Source: Sipunculus nudus
Taxonomy: Eukaryota; Annelida; Sipuncula; Golfingiida; Sipunculidae
NCBI GenBank assembly: GCA_026874595.1
Contig: CM049307.1
Coordinates: forward strand, 35,322,862 to 35,386,861
Direction: 5' to 3'
DNA length: 64,000 nucleotides
Part shown: positions 34,246 to 47,400 of the stretch, one piece after another
How positions within the stretch are numbered: position 1 is the first letter of the stretch
Layout of the letters: each line of letters opens with the position of its first letter
The notes under the pieces: model-generated
Told to the model about the DNA's origin: nothing
Database searches by the model: none
What the model saw: the letters and a program-made list of their open reading frames with translations, nothing else
Translations under genes and position numbers: made by a program

Positions 34246-37139
34246 CTTATGTGCACTGTGAATTACTGTGGACGATGGCGGGTGATTAAGAAATAAAAAA
34301 GTGAATGTGAAAATACTATTAATTCCTTTAGAAGTGGACACAGTCCTACTGCACAAGGTAGGTGGTGTCACCTATCTGGTTTATGAGAAAACTTTCGAAA
34401 ATGGATGCACATGCCAAATTTCAGACCAATACCTTGAAATACTTCTGAAATATGAGCAATTTTCACCAAGAAAAATGTACAGATGGACGTCATGGGAAAA
34501 AGATTGTAGATGGCGCCACCAGTCTTTAATACAAGATGGGGGAGTCCAAGATCTATGGATATGCACATTTTCAGGCCAATACGGCAAATCACTCCTCAGA
34601 AAAGGGCATTAATTTATTCTACAAAAACAGGAAAGTAGGTGGCGACACCTGTCTGGGATTCAGGAAAACATTCCAAGATGTATGGACATGCCAAATTTCT
34701 GACTAATACCTTGAAACACTTAAGAGATATGAGCAATTTTCACCCAAGACAAATGTACAGAAGGATGCCATGGGAAAACAATTGCAGATGGCACCACCAG
34801 TTGTGAGTACAAGATGGAGGAACCCAAGATATATGGATATGCACATTTTCAGGCCAATACGGCAAATCTCTCCTCAGAAAAGTTTATTTATTCTACGAAA
34901 ACAGGAAGGTAGGTGGCGCCACATGTGTGGTTTACAAGAAAACTTTTCAAGATGGATGGTCATGCCAAATTTCAGACAAATAGCTTGAACCACTCCGGAG
35001 ATATAAGCAATTTTCACCAAAAGCACATATATAGGTGGACGCCGAAAGATGGATGGCAAAACGATTGTAGATGGCGCAACCTGTCTTGAGTAAAAGATGG
35101 AGGAGTGCAAGATCTATGGATAGGCACAATTTCAGCCCAATCTGTCCATAAGTTTAAGACTCATAATGCTCACAGTACTGTCAAGTGGCAATGAAGGGGT
35201 ATTAAAGGGCACGAAAACATGAGAAAGACAGAAGGTGACGCCACCTGTCTTCCGCAAAAGACAAAGCTATCCAAGATCTTCGGTTAATTTGATTTGTGGA
35301 CCAATGCATGCATCCCTTATTGAGATATTTATGATTTATTGTGACTTTCTGAGATATGAGCAATTTTCACCCAAAGCAAATGTACTGATGGACGCCACTG
35401 GAAAAACAATTGTAAATGGCGCCACCGGTCTTGGGTACAAGATGGGGGAGTCCAAGATCTATGGATATGCAAAATTTCAGGCCAATAGGGCAAATCAATC
35501 CTGAGGGCATTAATTTATTCTACAAACACCAGGAAGGTAGATGGCGCCACCTGTTTGGTTTACGAGGAAACATTCCAAGATGGATGAACATGGCAAATTC
35601 CTGACCAATACCTTGAGCCCAGCAAGGAGAAACTTAACTGAACTTATAAGACCTGACAGTTTCCATAGCTTAAGACATTCATGAGGTGTCCACACAATTA
35701 AACTAGATATTTCTTGGCACCATAGTATCTCCAGACAATTAATCCCCCCCCCCCCCCCCCTTTAAGAATAGGCCACCCATCTGACAAATTTTTAACCCAA
35801 AGCATAAGTACAGATGGACGCCACGGCAAATGGATTGCAGATGGCGCCACCAGCCTCGAGTAAAGGATGGAGGACTCCTAGACCTATGGATATCCACAAT
35901 TACAGGCCAATAGGGCAAATCACTCCTGAGAAAAGGGCATTAATTTATTAAACTAATCCCGGAAAATAGGTGGCGCCACCTGTCTGGTCAACGAGAAAGC
36001 TTTCAAAGATGGATTTACATGCAAAATTTTAGACCAATACCTTGAACCATTCGGGAGATATGAGCAATTTCCACCCAAAGCACATATACAGATGGACGCC
36101 ACGGCAAGACGATCGCAGACGGCACCACCAGTCTTGAATACAAGATCGAAGTATCCAAGATCAATGGACATGTACAATTTCAGCCCAATCTGTCCATTAG
36201 TTTTAGACTTATAATGCTCACAGTACTGTCAAGTGACAAAGATGGGGTATTAAAAGGTGCAAAACAAGAAAAAGACAGATGGCACTACCTGTCTTCCGCA
36301 GAAGACAAAGCTATCCAAGATCTTTGGTCAATTTGATTTTTGGACCAATCCATGTATTGCTTATTGAGATATTATGGTTTTTGTGTGATTTTCACCATAT
36401 ATGGCAATATTCAAGGCCGCTCTCGTAGGAAAGGTCATGACCCCAAGTTAAATATACATCATCCCATAACCCATGTCTATGTATACGGTATGCATAATAT
36501 GAAAGAAATCTGTCCATTAGTTTTTGACTTATAATGCTCAAAGTACTGTTAAGTTGCAATGATGGGGGTATCAAATGGCACGAAAACAAGAAATAGATAC
36601 CGGGACATGACAACACTATCCAAGATCTTCAGTCAAGTTGATTTTTGGATCAATCCATGCAAGATTTCTTTTGATATATGAGTTTTTTTTGTGATTTTCC
36701 CCAAAAATGGACCTATTCAAAGTCAAGGTCACTGTCCTAGTAAAAGTCATCACCCCATTTTAAAAAGGGTCTTCCTCTCACCCATATATATGCACATGTA
36801 AAGTTTGGTAAAGATATGTGGAACATTTTTAGAGTTATTGCGTCCAAAAGAAATCTCTGCGGTGGCGGCACGACCGTGCTAAAACCATTGTATTCCGACT
36901 TTGTCTGGGAGCCCTATAATTGATAAAGACTTACTAATGGCTACAAGAGTAACTCAGCTTCTTATGACATTATCAAAAATCCATGAACCCAATCTATTCT
37001 TATCAAATTTAGAGAACTTAAAAAAAATCTTGTGAAAACTATAACCATTCAGCTTCAGTTTCATCATATAACATTTTTTAAGCTGAAAGAGGCTAAAATA
37101 ACAAGGTTTTTGTCCATGAAATTAACAGGTCGATGAACG

Positions 37140-37925
37140 TGGCACCACAAACCCTGGTATAACTGAATTCCAGTGACCAGAAGTGGTCTGCCTGCATCTG
37201 GACAAAGCAAGTTGACTACAATATAGCCTCAAGAAAAAATTCAATAACTAGCCTAATTTTCAAGCTTTTATTTTCAAATTTCAGAATTGAAGTAATTAAA
37301 TTCTAGTACGTTCACATGATGTGCAAAAATTAAATAAACAGTACTCACAGAAAAAAACATGCCATGATCAAAGTTGGGCAAAATTTAAGGTACTGATTTT
37401 ATTTTTAAGCTAATAACTTTAAAAATTTTTAAATTCTGTTCTAATTTTTGGTATACAATAGAATCTAAATTAAACAAAGTAATATATTTAGAAAAAAGTC
37501 TCTAACTTCAAAAATTTTCATGTTAAGTAATTATATTTCCTGATTTTCTACAAAGTCCAGTATATTTGGGCCTATAACTTAAAGAAATTACACTTAACGG
37601 ACTTCATTTCTGGCATGTATATAGAAATTATAAAGGAGAATACTTCTGGTAAATATGAAGAAAAACAGATAAGTGGTATTGATATCAGGCAGTCCTGTAG
37701 TGTGATAATAGGTTTTAAATGGAAATTTAAAGCGTTTCCTTGATTTCTCAAAGGAACAAAATTGCAGTGACCCAGTTTTTGGTTTGGTAGATCATGGGGA
37801 TGTCTAACAGTATGCCGAATTTTGGATTTTATAGATCTAACGGTTTACAAGACGAGCCATTCTAACAGACGGACAATGGACCACGACTATAGCTCAGATA
37901 ACTAATAGTCAGCTGACCTAAAGAT
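37140..37925 (+). mobile_element. (GGAC)n/CAGCTGAGCTA-family element, partial copy
   Basis: It matches the 3' third of the full-length copies: ATGCCATGATCAAAGTTGGG, TTAAGGTACTGATTTTAT, TGGCATGTATATAG, AGGCAGTCCTG, AACGGTTTACAAGACG and the ending GACAATGGACCACGACTATAG with CTAATAGTCAGCTGACCTA. The (GGAC)n tract has shrunk to one or two units. The sequence is the inverted match of 11487-12310. Confidence 0.7.
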
Positions 37926-38438
37926 CAACTTTACCTCCATACATAACTTCCCAATATCACGACTCCCTCAAACTCCCTATCCCCATCCCCTTGTCCTGCA
38001 TCCAACCCCCCCCCCCCCCCCCCAGCACTAAAATGAGAGATCACATGAGGGGGAGGGGGGGGGGGGGGGGTTGCACTAATATCCAGGTCCAATCAGTGCT
38101 TGAATTAAGTTGCAGACCGAAGAATGGGCCGAGGTATAAAGTTGGTGGTGTTCCATGATATAAGGAAGGATTTCCACATGGTTTGGTTGAAATTCTTTAT
38201 CAGATTGTTCATTATTTGTTTGGCTGGAGGGGGGTGTTCCACTTAGGGTCATATGGCCAAAGCCCCACCACACATATGCATGTACTTATAATCAGGTCAA
38301 GCGGTTATCGAAGGGTCGATTTCTTTCTTAAGTGCAGTTCCCCAGTTACCAAAAGATTACAAGACAAAACTGAGACATCAGTTCTCCAAATGTTTTCAAT
38401 TACAAAAAGAATGAGACCCTTGCAATATAATAATATCA
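37926..38438. other. Unique sequence with facing C-run and G-run
   Basis: About 18 Cs at 38006-38023 and a G-run at 38050-38070 face each other across ~27 bases. No coding signal nearby. The region lies between the repeat-rich left block and the carrier gene. Confidence 0.5.
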
Positions 38439-39607
38439 TTTATTATGAAAATGTTGAGCTGATATCACATTTAAGGAATGCTTTTAGTGTAAGTTCATCA
38501 TACACTACATTCATAACCAGCCCAGGTGAAATGGAAACATCCATTTCACAAGTATACCTATATTATTAATAATGAAAATAAAAGAGCAACCCTTGACCAG
38601 AGAATTTTACATCTGGGTTCCTGATATGATACATCATAAATATGACAAGAATATACATTACTATGCCCTTGCCAGCTTGTGGTATTAATATTATGTACAA
38701 CAAAGCTAGCTGACGTGCATAATTGGTATATTAACAATTCACAAACAGTGGTCATATAATTTTCAGAGTTTTATATGAGATCTTGTTTCTTTTGGTACGT
38801 GTGGGTGACCTCCGGTGGATCAAGGATTCAGCCAGGTTTATACATGCAGTGCTCACGTGTAAAATGTGTTTTACTATGAGGAGATGTTCAGTGGCAGTGG
38901 TGTGTAATGTACAAAACAACATCTTACATTTTACATTAGCTCCATATAAACAATACATTAAACAGCAAACAATTTTGAAAATAAAATTATAAATACTTGT
39001 GCAAATTAAATCAAACCAGATTTTTATATCAGGCATACCTTTTTGAATCCCCCCCCCCCCCATCTCATACAAATACAACATTATGATGAACCCCTCATGC
39101 ACAAAGGTATATCTCTATTATATATCAGTAATTTACCCATGGTCTAGCTAATATATTTATATAAATATAAATATATATATATACATACATATATTTCACA
39201 GAATGACCCTTAATATCCTGCACAAAAAGATACCTTAACATTTACAGTGAAACCAATCACACACACACATAAATGTTAAGAAGAACAAAGAATAGCTCAT
39301 GTATAATAATTGCAATTCTTATAAATCTGTGCGACTGCAGCATTGTAAAGAAATATTTCAAAATGAACAAATAGGCATTTTGCCCACTTGCTCAAAAGGA
39401 GCCCTAAAATCTCTTATAAAGTTCAATCCGCCAATCACCTTCATAGAAGTGTAGAGCTTCCAACTTCATGACAGATTACACTCTAATTTAGAGCACCACT
39501 TCCCACAGTTCAACAAGGAGGACATTACGATGTCTAAATAGACGGCTGATATGCCCACACTGGCCCATTTCTTCAGCCCCAAGGGGGGCAGGCTTGGAAA
39601 GTCTTTA
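38439..39607 (-). other. SLC25A38: Probable 3' UTR of SLC25A38
   Basis: The sequence downstream of the SLC25A38 stop is unique and lacks transposon ends. On the minus strand the first canonical AATAAA I find is at 38444-38439, which would give a ~1.1-1.2 kb UTR. Variant signals (for example TATAAA) occur earlier, so a shorter UTR is possible. Minus-strand open frames here (for example 38752-39102) show no family features. Confidence 0.35.
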
Positions 39608-42600
39608 CTACTTGACGCCAAAGTACAACATAGCCTGCAAAAAAAATTGTATGATTAAACAAAAGTTCAAACTCAACAAGAAACCTAGAAAAGGAGATGA
39701 ATTAACTGCAATTTGTTGTTTGAACCCTAGCTTGTACATGTAGTATATGTACATATAGTGCAAACTGCCGCATCTTTATTCTCCATCAAGATGTTCCTGG
39801 TTTGTATTACACTGACACACGTTCGTTTCATGCCTGCAATAGCATTTCAAAAACAAAGCTAGGTTATCAATTTGAAGCACAAGTTTCAAGATCTTGAAAG
39901 CAAAGGTAAGATATTGTTATATATGTCAGATACTATTCATGCTGCAACCAGACTCGTGTTCTCTTTTTTTTCATCATCATTTCATGAGTTAAACAGGGTA
40001 TGTTTTAGAAAATATTTCAGATAATTTCATCTATCTTCAAATATTTAATATCTGGAGAACTTGTTACTCACCTGTTCATAAACAGTCCAAGCCAGGGCTG
40101 CCATTAATGTACGGCGCAGGGTACGAGGAACGATGCCTCTCATAAAGCCAGCCAATCCTCTCCCCTGAAATATGAATGACCACTATACAGGCTGTGGACA
40201 TGACATAGTATGACATTGACCAGGTCTGCTTTGGGACACTGTGCATTCACCTTACAAAATTTTAGATGATACAAACACCATTAACTCATCTAAATGGTGA
40301 ACTGATATTATTTACATATTTCAAAGCAGCAGTTACAATAGTAAGTCATAAACACTAACTGGGCAGTGGGATACTGTATGCATTTTATATCATTTTAATA
40401 CTGGATTTTTTTTTTTATCTTTTCAGACTATAGTACACGTTTTCAGTATAAAGCATTTCTAAAGAGCAAGAGTTTTTTGTTATACAAAATAAACTTATTC
40501 TTATTATTTAATTTTACTTCTGGAGCACTGAAGCAATGTTTGCTGTGTGGACAGGTTGGCAAAGGTCTAAACACAATCACAAACGCAGCTTTTAAGTGGG
40601 GTCTGATGAATGTCTGTTACCTTGTGAATGTATATAATCGCCAGTCGCACACTGCTGAAGCGCTCAGGGTACAGCTGCATCTGAGTCTTGATGACATCTG
40701 CAGGCTGGGTGACAATGGAAGCCAAGCACCCAGCAACGATACCACAGGAAAAGTGGACTGTGGGGCTGGTGGTGCTGTATACCCCACCTACAACGGAAAC
40801 ATACAGGTTAGTCATTGTTTATACAATCCCAAGTACTGCTCACATCTATCCCATGTAAGAAATTGTAATATATTCTACATGAGATTAAAAATATATATCA
40901 CCTTCTGACTGGTGACATTAAATTTCATTTACTAGTAGGCTTAAAATAAACGAACTAAAAGGATGAATTAAAACTTACTGGACTTGACCAGTTTCTTGGT
41001 TTGAGTGTAAAACATGAGGTAGAGGCCGGAGAAGGGAGCATCTCTCATCAGTGTGGCAGTAAGTCCGCTGAACAGACCTGCAAAACAACAGAGATTTCTT
41101 ATTAGAGAGCAAAAAGCCGCCATAGAACACACTGCCCCACCCGAGTATGCAGACAAATAGCACTGCCCTGAAAAATTGATAAATAGATGAACTCAAAATG
41201 TTCATTATAGACCCCCTACAAGAGATGATGAATTAAGACAATAACATAACAATTCATACCTCCTTTAATTCTTTATTATTGAGCAGAGCTTTTCATAAAT
41301 TCAAATTAGCCTATGCTAAAATGTTAATCATGAAATACAATACTTCTGGGACATTTTATGATTCTTCCACACTCAGGCTACAGAGAGGTAAGTGTTGGCT
41401 GTAGGTTAAGTGGCAATGGTCACACTCAAATGTTCATGAGAAATTTTAACTTTTTATCACTGGCCCAGACAGGGCAGTTGACCAGTGAACTCTGTGTGAA
41501 CTTGACACAGATCAAGAGAATGTCATCCATTATTACCATAAACATCTTATCAATCTACACATATCAAACTAGCTCGGCCAAACCCTTAATCACTGCTGGC
41601 TCATAATTTATCAGGTTCAATCTGGTGTTGATCTGGTAACAAGCCCTGGATTTACAGATTTAAAGCCCACCTTGTAAAACACCTGGCCATTTGTGACACA
41701 TCAATAATCCACAACAATAGGATAATCTTATCATCATCATGTTACACCTTGGGTTAAAGTTTCTAAGAATAATGCACATTGATCTGGGTCAGGCATTAAT
41801 ATCCTGTTTCTGCGAGATCACAGGTGTAGTTCAAGGTTTATCTTTGAACTTATCGAAGGCCATGGTCACAGGTTGGTAACAATGTTGCAACAATGATAAG
41901 TTCAATCTGCACTGAATAAAATCATATTCCTACTGAAGATCATTTAGTCTTGGCTGTGCATATAAAATTTGCCTGAAAAGTGGTCAAATCAGTGTTTCCC
42001 TTAGATCCAAATCATGTTAAATTACAGCATTGACAGAGAAACATGTTATTATGGTTTTTAGAATAGTTTCCCTACTGCCTCATACTGACACCAGAATCTC
42101 CCTACATTCACACAGTCCAAGGAAAGCCATTAAAATATATCTAGGGCTGTTATCTCATGATATGATAAGTACTGAGATGATCTGCCTATGATAGGATACA
42201 CAATATGTTTATATGTTATATTATAATTTGCATACCATTCTTAAATTTTCCTTAAATACAGAAATATAAATAAGCTTACTTTCCTAAAATTTATTTCCAA
42301 TCCATTTACAAAACTGATCTCCAAACAATGAGCCAATCAGATTCCATTCTGTTAGTTTCCTAAAAATGACGGTTCACCTTAGACGTCTCAAATACTTGGA
42401 AGATTATTTTAAAATGTTGGATGTCACTTTCCAAGGGTTGATCAAATATAGTCCATGTATCTATATATGGACCTCTGCAGATATTGATATCATATTTGAC
42501 TTTGTAACAGGACGGATCTGTCCATCAGAGAATCATTACAGCGGCAGACCTACTTGTAACTTAACAATAGGTGCTCACCTTTCAGTCCTTCTCCTCTATA

Positions 42601-45600
42601 TATGCTGACAAACGCCTGGGGTACACTACGATAACCAAACTGGCCACTCTGAAATTTAAATCAAAGTACAATATAAGCATTTTACCAGCTCTTCTTATTT
42701 ATAACCAATATATAAACCTTTCACTCTTAAAGTGTAGCAGAGCAGCAATCTATTAATTATGGAAAAGCTGAACTGATTAAAATTCCTGTAATTTCTTGAC
42801 ACTTTCAACTGACATCTCAACATCCAAATTTGTGTTTTTATTTATTAAAAGAAAGTCCAAAAACAGTTACATAATTAACTGATTACCAACTGTAAATAAG
42901 TACCTCGAAGCGAGTCTTGATGACTGTAAAGGGTAGCATGGAAGCGCCAGCAATGCATCTTGCACCCATACCCATGGCCACAGACTCGATTGGTGAGGGG
43001 TCAGCACTCCTGAAAAATAAAGACAAAGGCTGTGTAGTCACAAAAAAAAAACTTGGTCTATGTAAATATATACATTTCTCTCAAATGAAGTATTGGATTG
43101 AAATGCTAAGTTGTTTCAAAACCTGTGTAGAAACCCAAACTTAAAACTGAATAAACCAAGTGAAGGTTTTTATTTTTTATCAAGAATAGATGTGTTTCAG
43201 TCTTCATTTATAATACAATCAATTAATTTTAAACATTATAACATTATACTGTTAATCTCATTACAGGTCTTCATAATATGTTCTGAGATAAAAAGAGCCA
43301 CACTAAGAAATAACTGGAGATAAAATGTGACAGAATATTTTCTGGAGGGTGCTTACCCAAAGTTGGAGCGCAAAGTATGCAGTGATGAAAAGTACATTCC
43401 AATTCCTGGCACTGTTCTTGTGAGGGACTGAAAAATAAATAAAAGTTGTATCTTTTCCAGCTTTACCCGTTCTGAACAGCAAAATAAAAGGACCTTTTTA
43501 TGTTTCTGTTTCAACTATCCTGAACCTGGCAGTGGTATTACAGCAGAAAATGTGAGGTACATGGTAATGGCAAGTATCAGTTTGAACACAAAATCAGTTT
43601 CTAATTTAGATTTGGTCACAAAATACAAACAAATTTAATTTGTATGAAAGTCTTTTGTACAATTATAACAAAATTTATATCCTGTATTATCGTTATACAT
43701 GCATACTTAACACATCACAAAGTAGAATCTGATAAATTTCTGTCAAAATAAATAATTCCCTATTTCTGTATTAAACTCTGCAAATTATAAGTATTATAGT
43801 AAAGCAAAATGGATACTCACAGGTGCCATGCCCTTCCACAGGCCAACCAGTTTTTCATTTCGAACCACATTGGCCACCACAGTGACCATTCCATCTTGTC
43901 CACCACTGGAAAAAAATCAACTAACTAGTTTAAATATTCAAACCTGATGACTATCTATTGGCCTGAACAAAGTCAACAAACCCCCCCCCCCCCCAGCACA
44001 CACACACTTACCCTAAGATGGATGACAGTCATTTTGTATTAAAATAAACTTATTGGATTTATAACATTCAAATGACAAAAGATAATATTTAAAAAGATTT
44101 GGATTTAATAGCTCTCAGAATTTCAGATCCCTAAAACGTAATTGTGAACTATACAAAAATCCAAACAGTAATTGCATTTTTAGTGGAAACTAACACCCCC
44201 CCACCCCCTCCCCAAAGAATCTTTTGTGGTGCTACCAATTAAATATTGAACCTAGTAACACAACCTTATAAGACACTAGAAGTTTAACAATGGAATGTTA
44301 CATTAAGTGTGAGTCATGACTGACAGGTTTAATAAGATTAAACTGAAAACTTAAGCAGATCAAGGTGACGGACATATCAAAACTGTGCTTAAACACACGT
44401 TATAGACTATGTTTAGCATAATATGAAAGCATTGTTTGGGCATTATGAGTCTACATTATATGATCTGTTTCTCACCTTTATGCAGACAGAAAAAAAATAT
44501 AATATCTTCCTTATCTGTGAAGATAACACCCGGGACTAATAAGCATGATAGGATATTGAAAACTTCCAATATTACTTATTTAGAAATTTAAATGGAAATC
44601 AACATTAGTTTTATTCAAACAACAGAAAATAACCTACCCCAGTGCAACTGGTGCCTGGAGGCGAGTTTTTACCAAGTCCAAAGGCTGGAAGAGGATTGTG
44701 GAGCATGTCCCGCTCAGGGAGCCAGCCAGGAAGGACTTGAATACTGGTGACTGCAATAAAGCAAATTTTTGTTACAATCTGTAAGTGTTACAACTGAATA
44801 AACATCAAAAATGAAGTATGCAAGTACTGAAGGAACAGACACTGAGCATGTTCATGGTGAAAGAATCTACGATTTATAAGTGCTTAATGTATGTAAACAG
44901 CAAGCCTTTTCTTTAACACTTGAAAATCATGTCTAAATCATATTTAATATAGTTAACTTGGGTTTTTTACTGGATGTATTAAAACTGACACAATGACCAT
45001 ATGTATCAGATACCAAGGTTGCTGACATTATCATAGCTGTAAGATATTTGATATATGTTTGATATTTGAAATTTAGTCAATTTCACATTCTGTTTGTTAA
45101 TTCTTATTATTTTGTTAATTTAACACCATTTGCAGAGTTGCTAAAGCTGCAGCCAAAAGTTTGTTTATATTGATTAAACCTGTATAATTAATAACTGGTG
45201 TACTGAAGCATTCTTTCTATTAAATCAAAATTTTGGAGCCTGCAGATTTATCTAACTGGTACAAAAATATATATTACCAGAGAGAAGCAGAAAATTTACC
45301 TGAATAAGAATAAAGCAAGGGGAAAAGCCAAATAAATGAAAACAGCATTCGTGAAACTTCAATCATCCTGCTGTTAAATAATTCAACAACCCAATGTAAC
45401 CAACCATAAAAAAACCATCAACAGGTAGCGGTGAAGGTGTCTGTTGTTATGGTCACTAATGATTACGAGAGGCGCCCCACAAGTTTGGCCAAATCTGACA
45501 GCAAACTTCCACAATAATATATAGTCATCAAAATATAGTCATCCATATCTGCTCATGCTCTGGCTAAGTAAACAAACTGTGTTGCACCATTTATAAAACT

Positions 45601-46954
45601 TTTCCTTCCAAGGGATATACCTTTGACTTTTATTTGTACAGGCACCTTTTTAATCTTGGTTAAAAACTATTTAAATAAATTAGACTTAAATCGTAATCTT
45701 TAAAAGACCTCTGCTATAGCTAGCTTTTAATTGAAAGCCCTTCTAACCTGTGGAATTTGAATAGTATGCAAGGCCTATGTTATGCCTATGTTTGATAATT
45801 AATATAACATGACTATGTTAACATGACAATGTTGTTTCATAGTTTTGCATCAGATTCAGAATTAAGCATGTTCATTTCTATTTGAGATGGTGTACTATAA
45901 CAAAACATTTCTATATGGCATAGATTACATGAAAAGGTGCATCTCAAGTTGTGTCATTTGATTTGGACAGATGTAATACAACTACAACTCTGTCATTTTT
46001 TTTAATCAATATGCCACAATCCCCAGTAGATACAATTTTTTTCAGAAAATAAATAAAAACAGCATCTTTAACTTGTCAAACAGTATTCGTGGCAATACCT
46101 GTAAAACTAACACTTGAGGCAACAGAACCAATGACAATGCCAACCTGCTAACAGAGTAGTATTGCTACTCCTATATGTCAGTTATCACTAACTGATAATG
46201 CCACAAAACTCAGTCAGTTGATAAATAAGACTGCATGTAGGTCAGGACTACCAAGAACCCTCAATAGTCATACTACCAGTCCACTGAGCGTCCAAAGTGA
46301 AAACTTTAAATTCAGAACTGACCTCGGTGACCCGACATTCTGACCTACAAATGGTTGTCAGTTTGGACAGGTCACCGTAATCACAGTTATACTATTTCCG
46401 AATATGTTAAAGATTTCACTCATATTCTCATATAAAATAAATATTTAATCCAATACACCAATCTTATGCTTTTGTAAAAAAATATTGCAAGTACCCTGTT
46501 CACCCAGATCTGCTCAGGGTATTTCACCATTTGTACTTGAACGCCCTCTACGGTTGTTCTGGCTGTGGCCACAACAACAACACTGCTCTAAATTATGGCA
46601 AATACTGCCAAGTTTATAATGTTATAACCGTCTTTCACACGGGCTAGTTTTAAATAAATCATGCAAACTTGATGTACGGTTTAATCTTAAATCGTAGAGT
46701 TATGTACAACTGCCTGATATTCAACCGGTAAAGTGTTAGAGGGCTTGTTTTGTTTGGTTCTTCCCCCTTCTCGGCCGTCATTGCCAACTGGTTCCAACCG
46801 GATCCCTGCAGCTGGTCTGAACGATCTCGAACCCTTACCTGATATAACCCGCTGGTATATTACTTAAAGCTGAAATATGACAAATACTTACATTTAATAT
46901 AGCATCCATTATTGATGATTTTTTTTCGAGTTTTCTTGAATGCTGAAGTGACAT
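39608..46954 (-). CDS. SLC25A38: Mitochondrial glycine transporter SLC25A38 (Hem25-type carrier), complete, 10 exons
   Basis: Coding exons on the minus strand are 46954-46892, 44750-44638, 43905-43821, 43427-43357, 43009-42904, 42648-42579, 41077-40979, 40787-40621, 40164-40072 and 39634-39608 (stop TAG). All nine introns are GT-AG with matching phases, giving 297 residues (human protein about 304, from memory). The protein imports glycine across the inner mitochondrial membrane for 5-aminolevulinate and haem synthesis. It has three carrier repeats with signatures PLDLVK (44-49), PFTVIK (137-142) and PADVIK (231-236). Family-typical segments are [20 protein letters not shown] (about 170-189), [20 protein letters not shown] (about 216-235) and [18 protein letters not shown] near the C-terminus. 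They match SLC25A38 better than other carriers I know. Start: the ATG at 46954 is the first in-frame one after a stop at 47074-47072 and gives the expected N-terminal length; a second ATG at 46909 would shorten it by 15 residues. No breaks seen. Confidence 0.95.
46325..46380. repeat. Short inverted repeat in SLC25A38 intron 1
   Basis: CGGTGACC at about 46325-46332 and GGTCACCG at about 46370-46377 are exact inverse sequences around a ~37-base loop. Purpose unknown; it may be a relic of a small element. Confidence 0.45.
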
Positions 46955-47400
46955 TAAAACGTCAGCGACTTTTCTTGAAGATGCGGTATTTTCGATGTTT
47001 TGAGCTGGAGTCGGGACGCCCCCAGCAAGGTTGAGATCTGTAAAATGTCCCTCTAACCACCAAGTTTTACCTCAAACGCAAGACTGGCTCAGCCCAGGAC
47101 TTTGTCTGGATCTGCAAATGCTTCTCCTGTTTCCCCATACACATCCATTTTTAAAAAGAACAAATGAAAATAGTCCTTAATTCACTCCACTGTGCCTCTC
47201 CCCTCGCTCGCCTCGACGTGTTTAACTCTGGCTTGGTCGCCCGTGCAAATGACGTTTCTGGGCAGTGAGACATAAACATATACACGTGGTCTATGTCCGC
47301 GCCGGCTCTACTTTCTTGGCCACACTGAAACACAGACCGCTACGGTCAGCCTAATCTACTGGTAAGGAAAGGGTCACGGTGTTCGACCCCAGTTCCTAAT
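46740..47400 (-). promoter_or_regulatory. SLC25A38: SLC25A38 5' region, less AT-rich, with probable 5' UTR and promoter
   Basis: Base composition becomes clearly less AT-rich around the first exon and 5' of it (about 46960-47340), with many CpGs, as expected for a housekeeping promoter. I see no convincing TATA box at a fitting distance, so the transcription start is not fixed. This is inference from composition and position. Confidence 0.45.
47089..47148 (-). other. Upstream ORF in the probable SLC25A38 5' UTR (19 codons)
   Basis: ATG at 47148-47146 opens a frame reading MDVYGETGEAFADPDKVLG and stops at TGA 47091-47089. That is 134 bases before the main ATG and in another frame. If the transcript starts upstream of 47148 this uORF could dampen translation of the carrier. 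It could also be in unexpressed DNA; the transcription start is unknown. Confidence 0.4.

Larger units (their letters stand above)
31872..36910. mobile_element. GGTGGCGCCACC-array family, interrupted and possibly doubled copies
   Basis: Left-end sequences TATCCCCAGAC (31872-31882) and TATCTCCAGAC (35726-35736) match the exact terminus TATCGCCAGAC of the copy at 53955-55627. The degenerate right end is near 36894-36910 (CGACTTTGTCTGGG). Internal units step by about 280 bp and carry paired phrases: TGGCGCCACCAGTCTTGA, then ATCTATGGATATGC and TTTCAGGCCAATA; and AGGTGGCGCCACCTGTCTGG, then GATGGATGxACATGCCAAAT and GAGATATGAGCAATTTTCACC. Array parts are 32060-32590 and 34340-36170, interrupted by other elements at 32596-34240. 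No gene product is encoded. Confidence 0.7.

Noticed and set aside
40975-41205. Open frames overlapping SLC25A38 exon 7 in other frames
   Set aside because: They are shadows of the real exon 40979-41077, whose frame, splice sites and carrier motif are clear.
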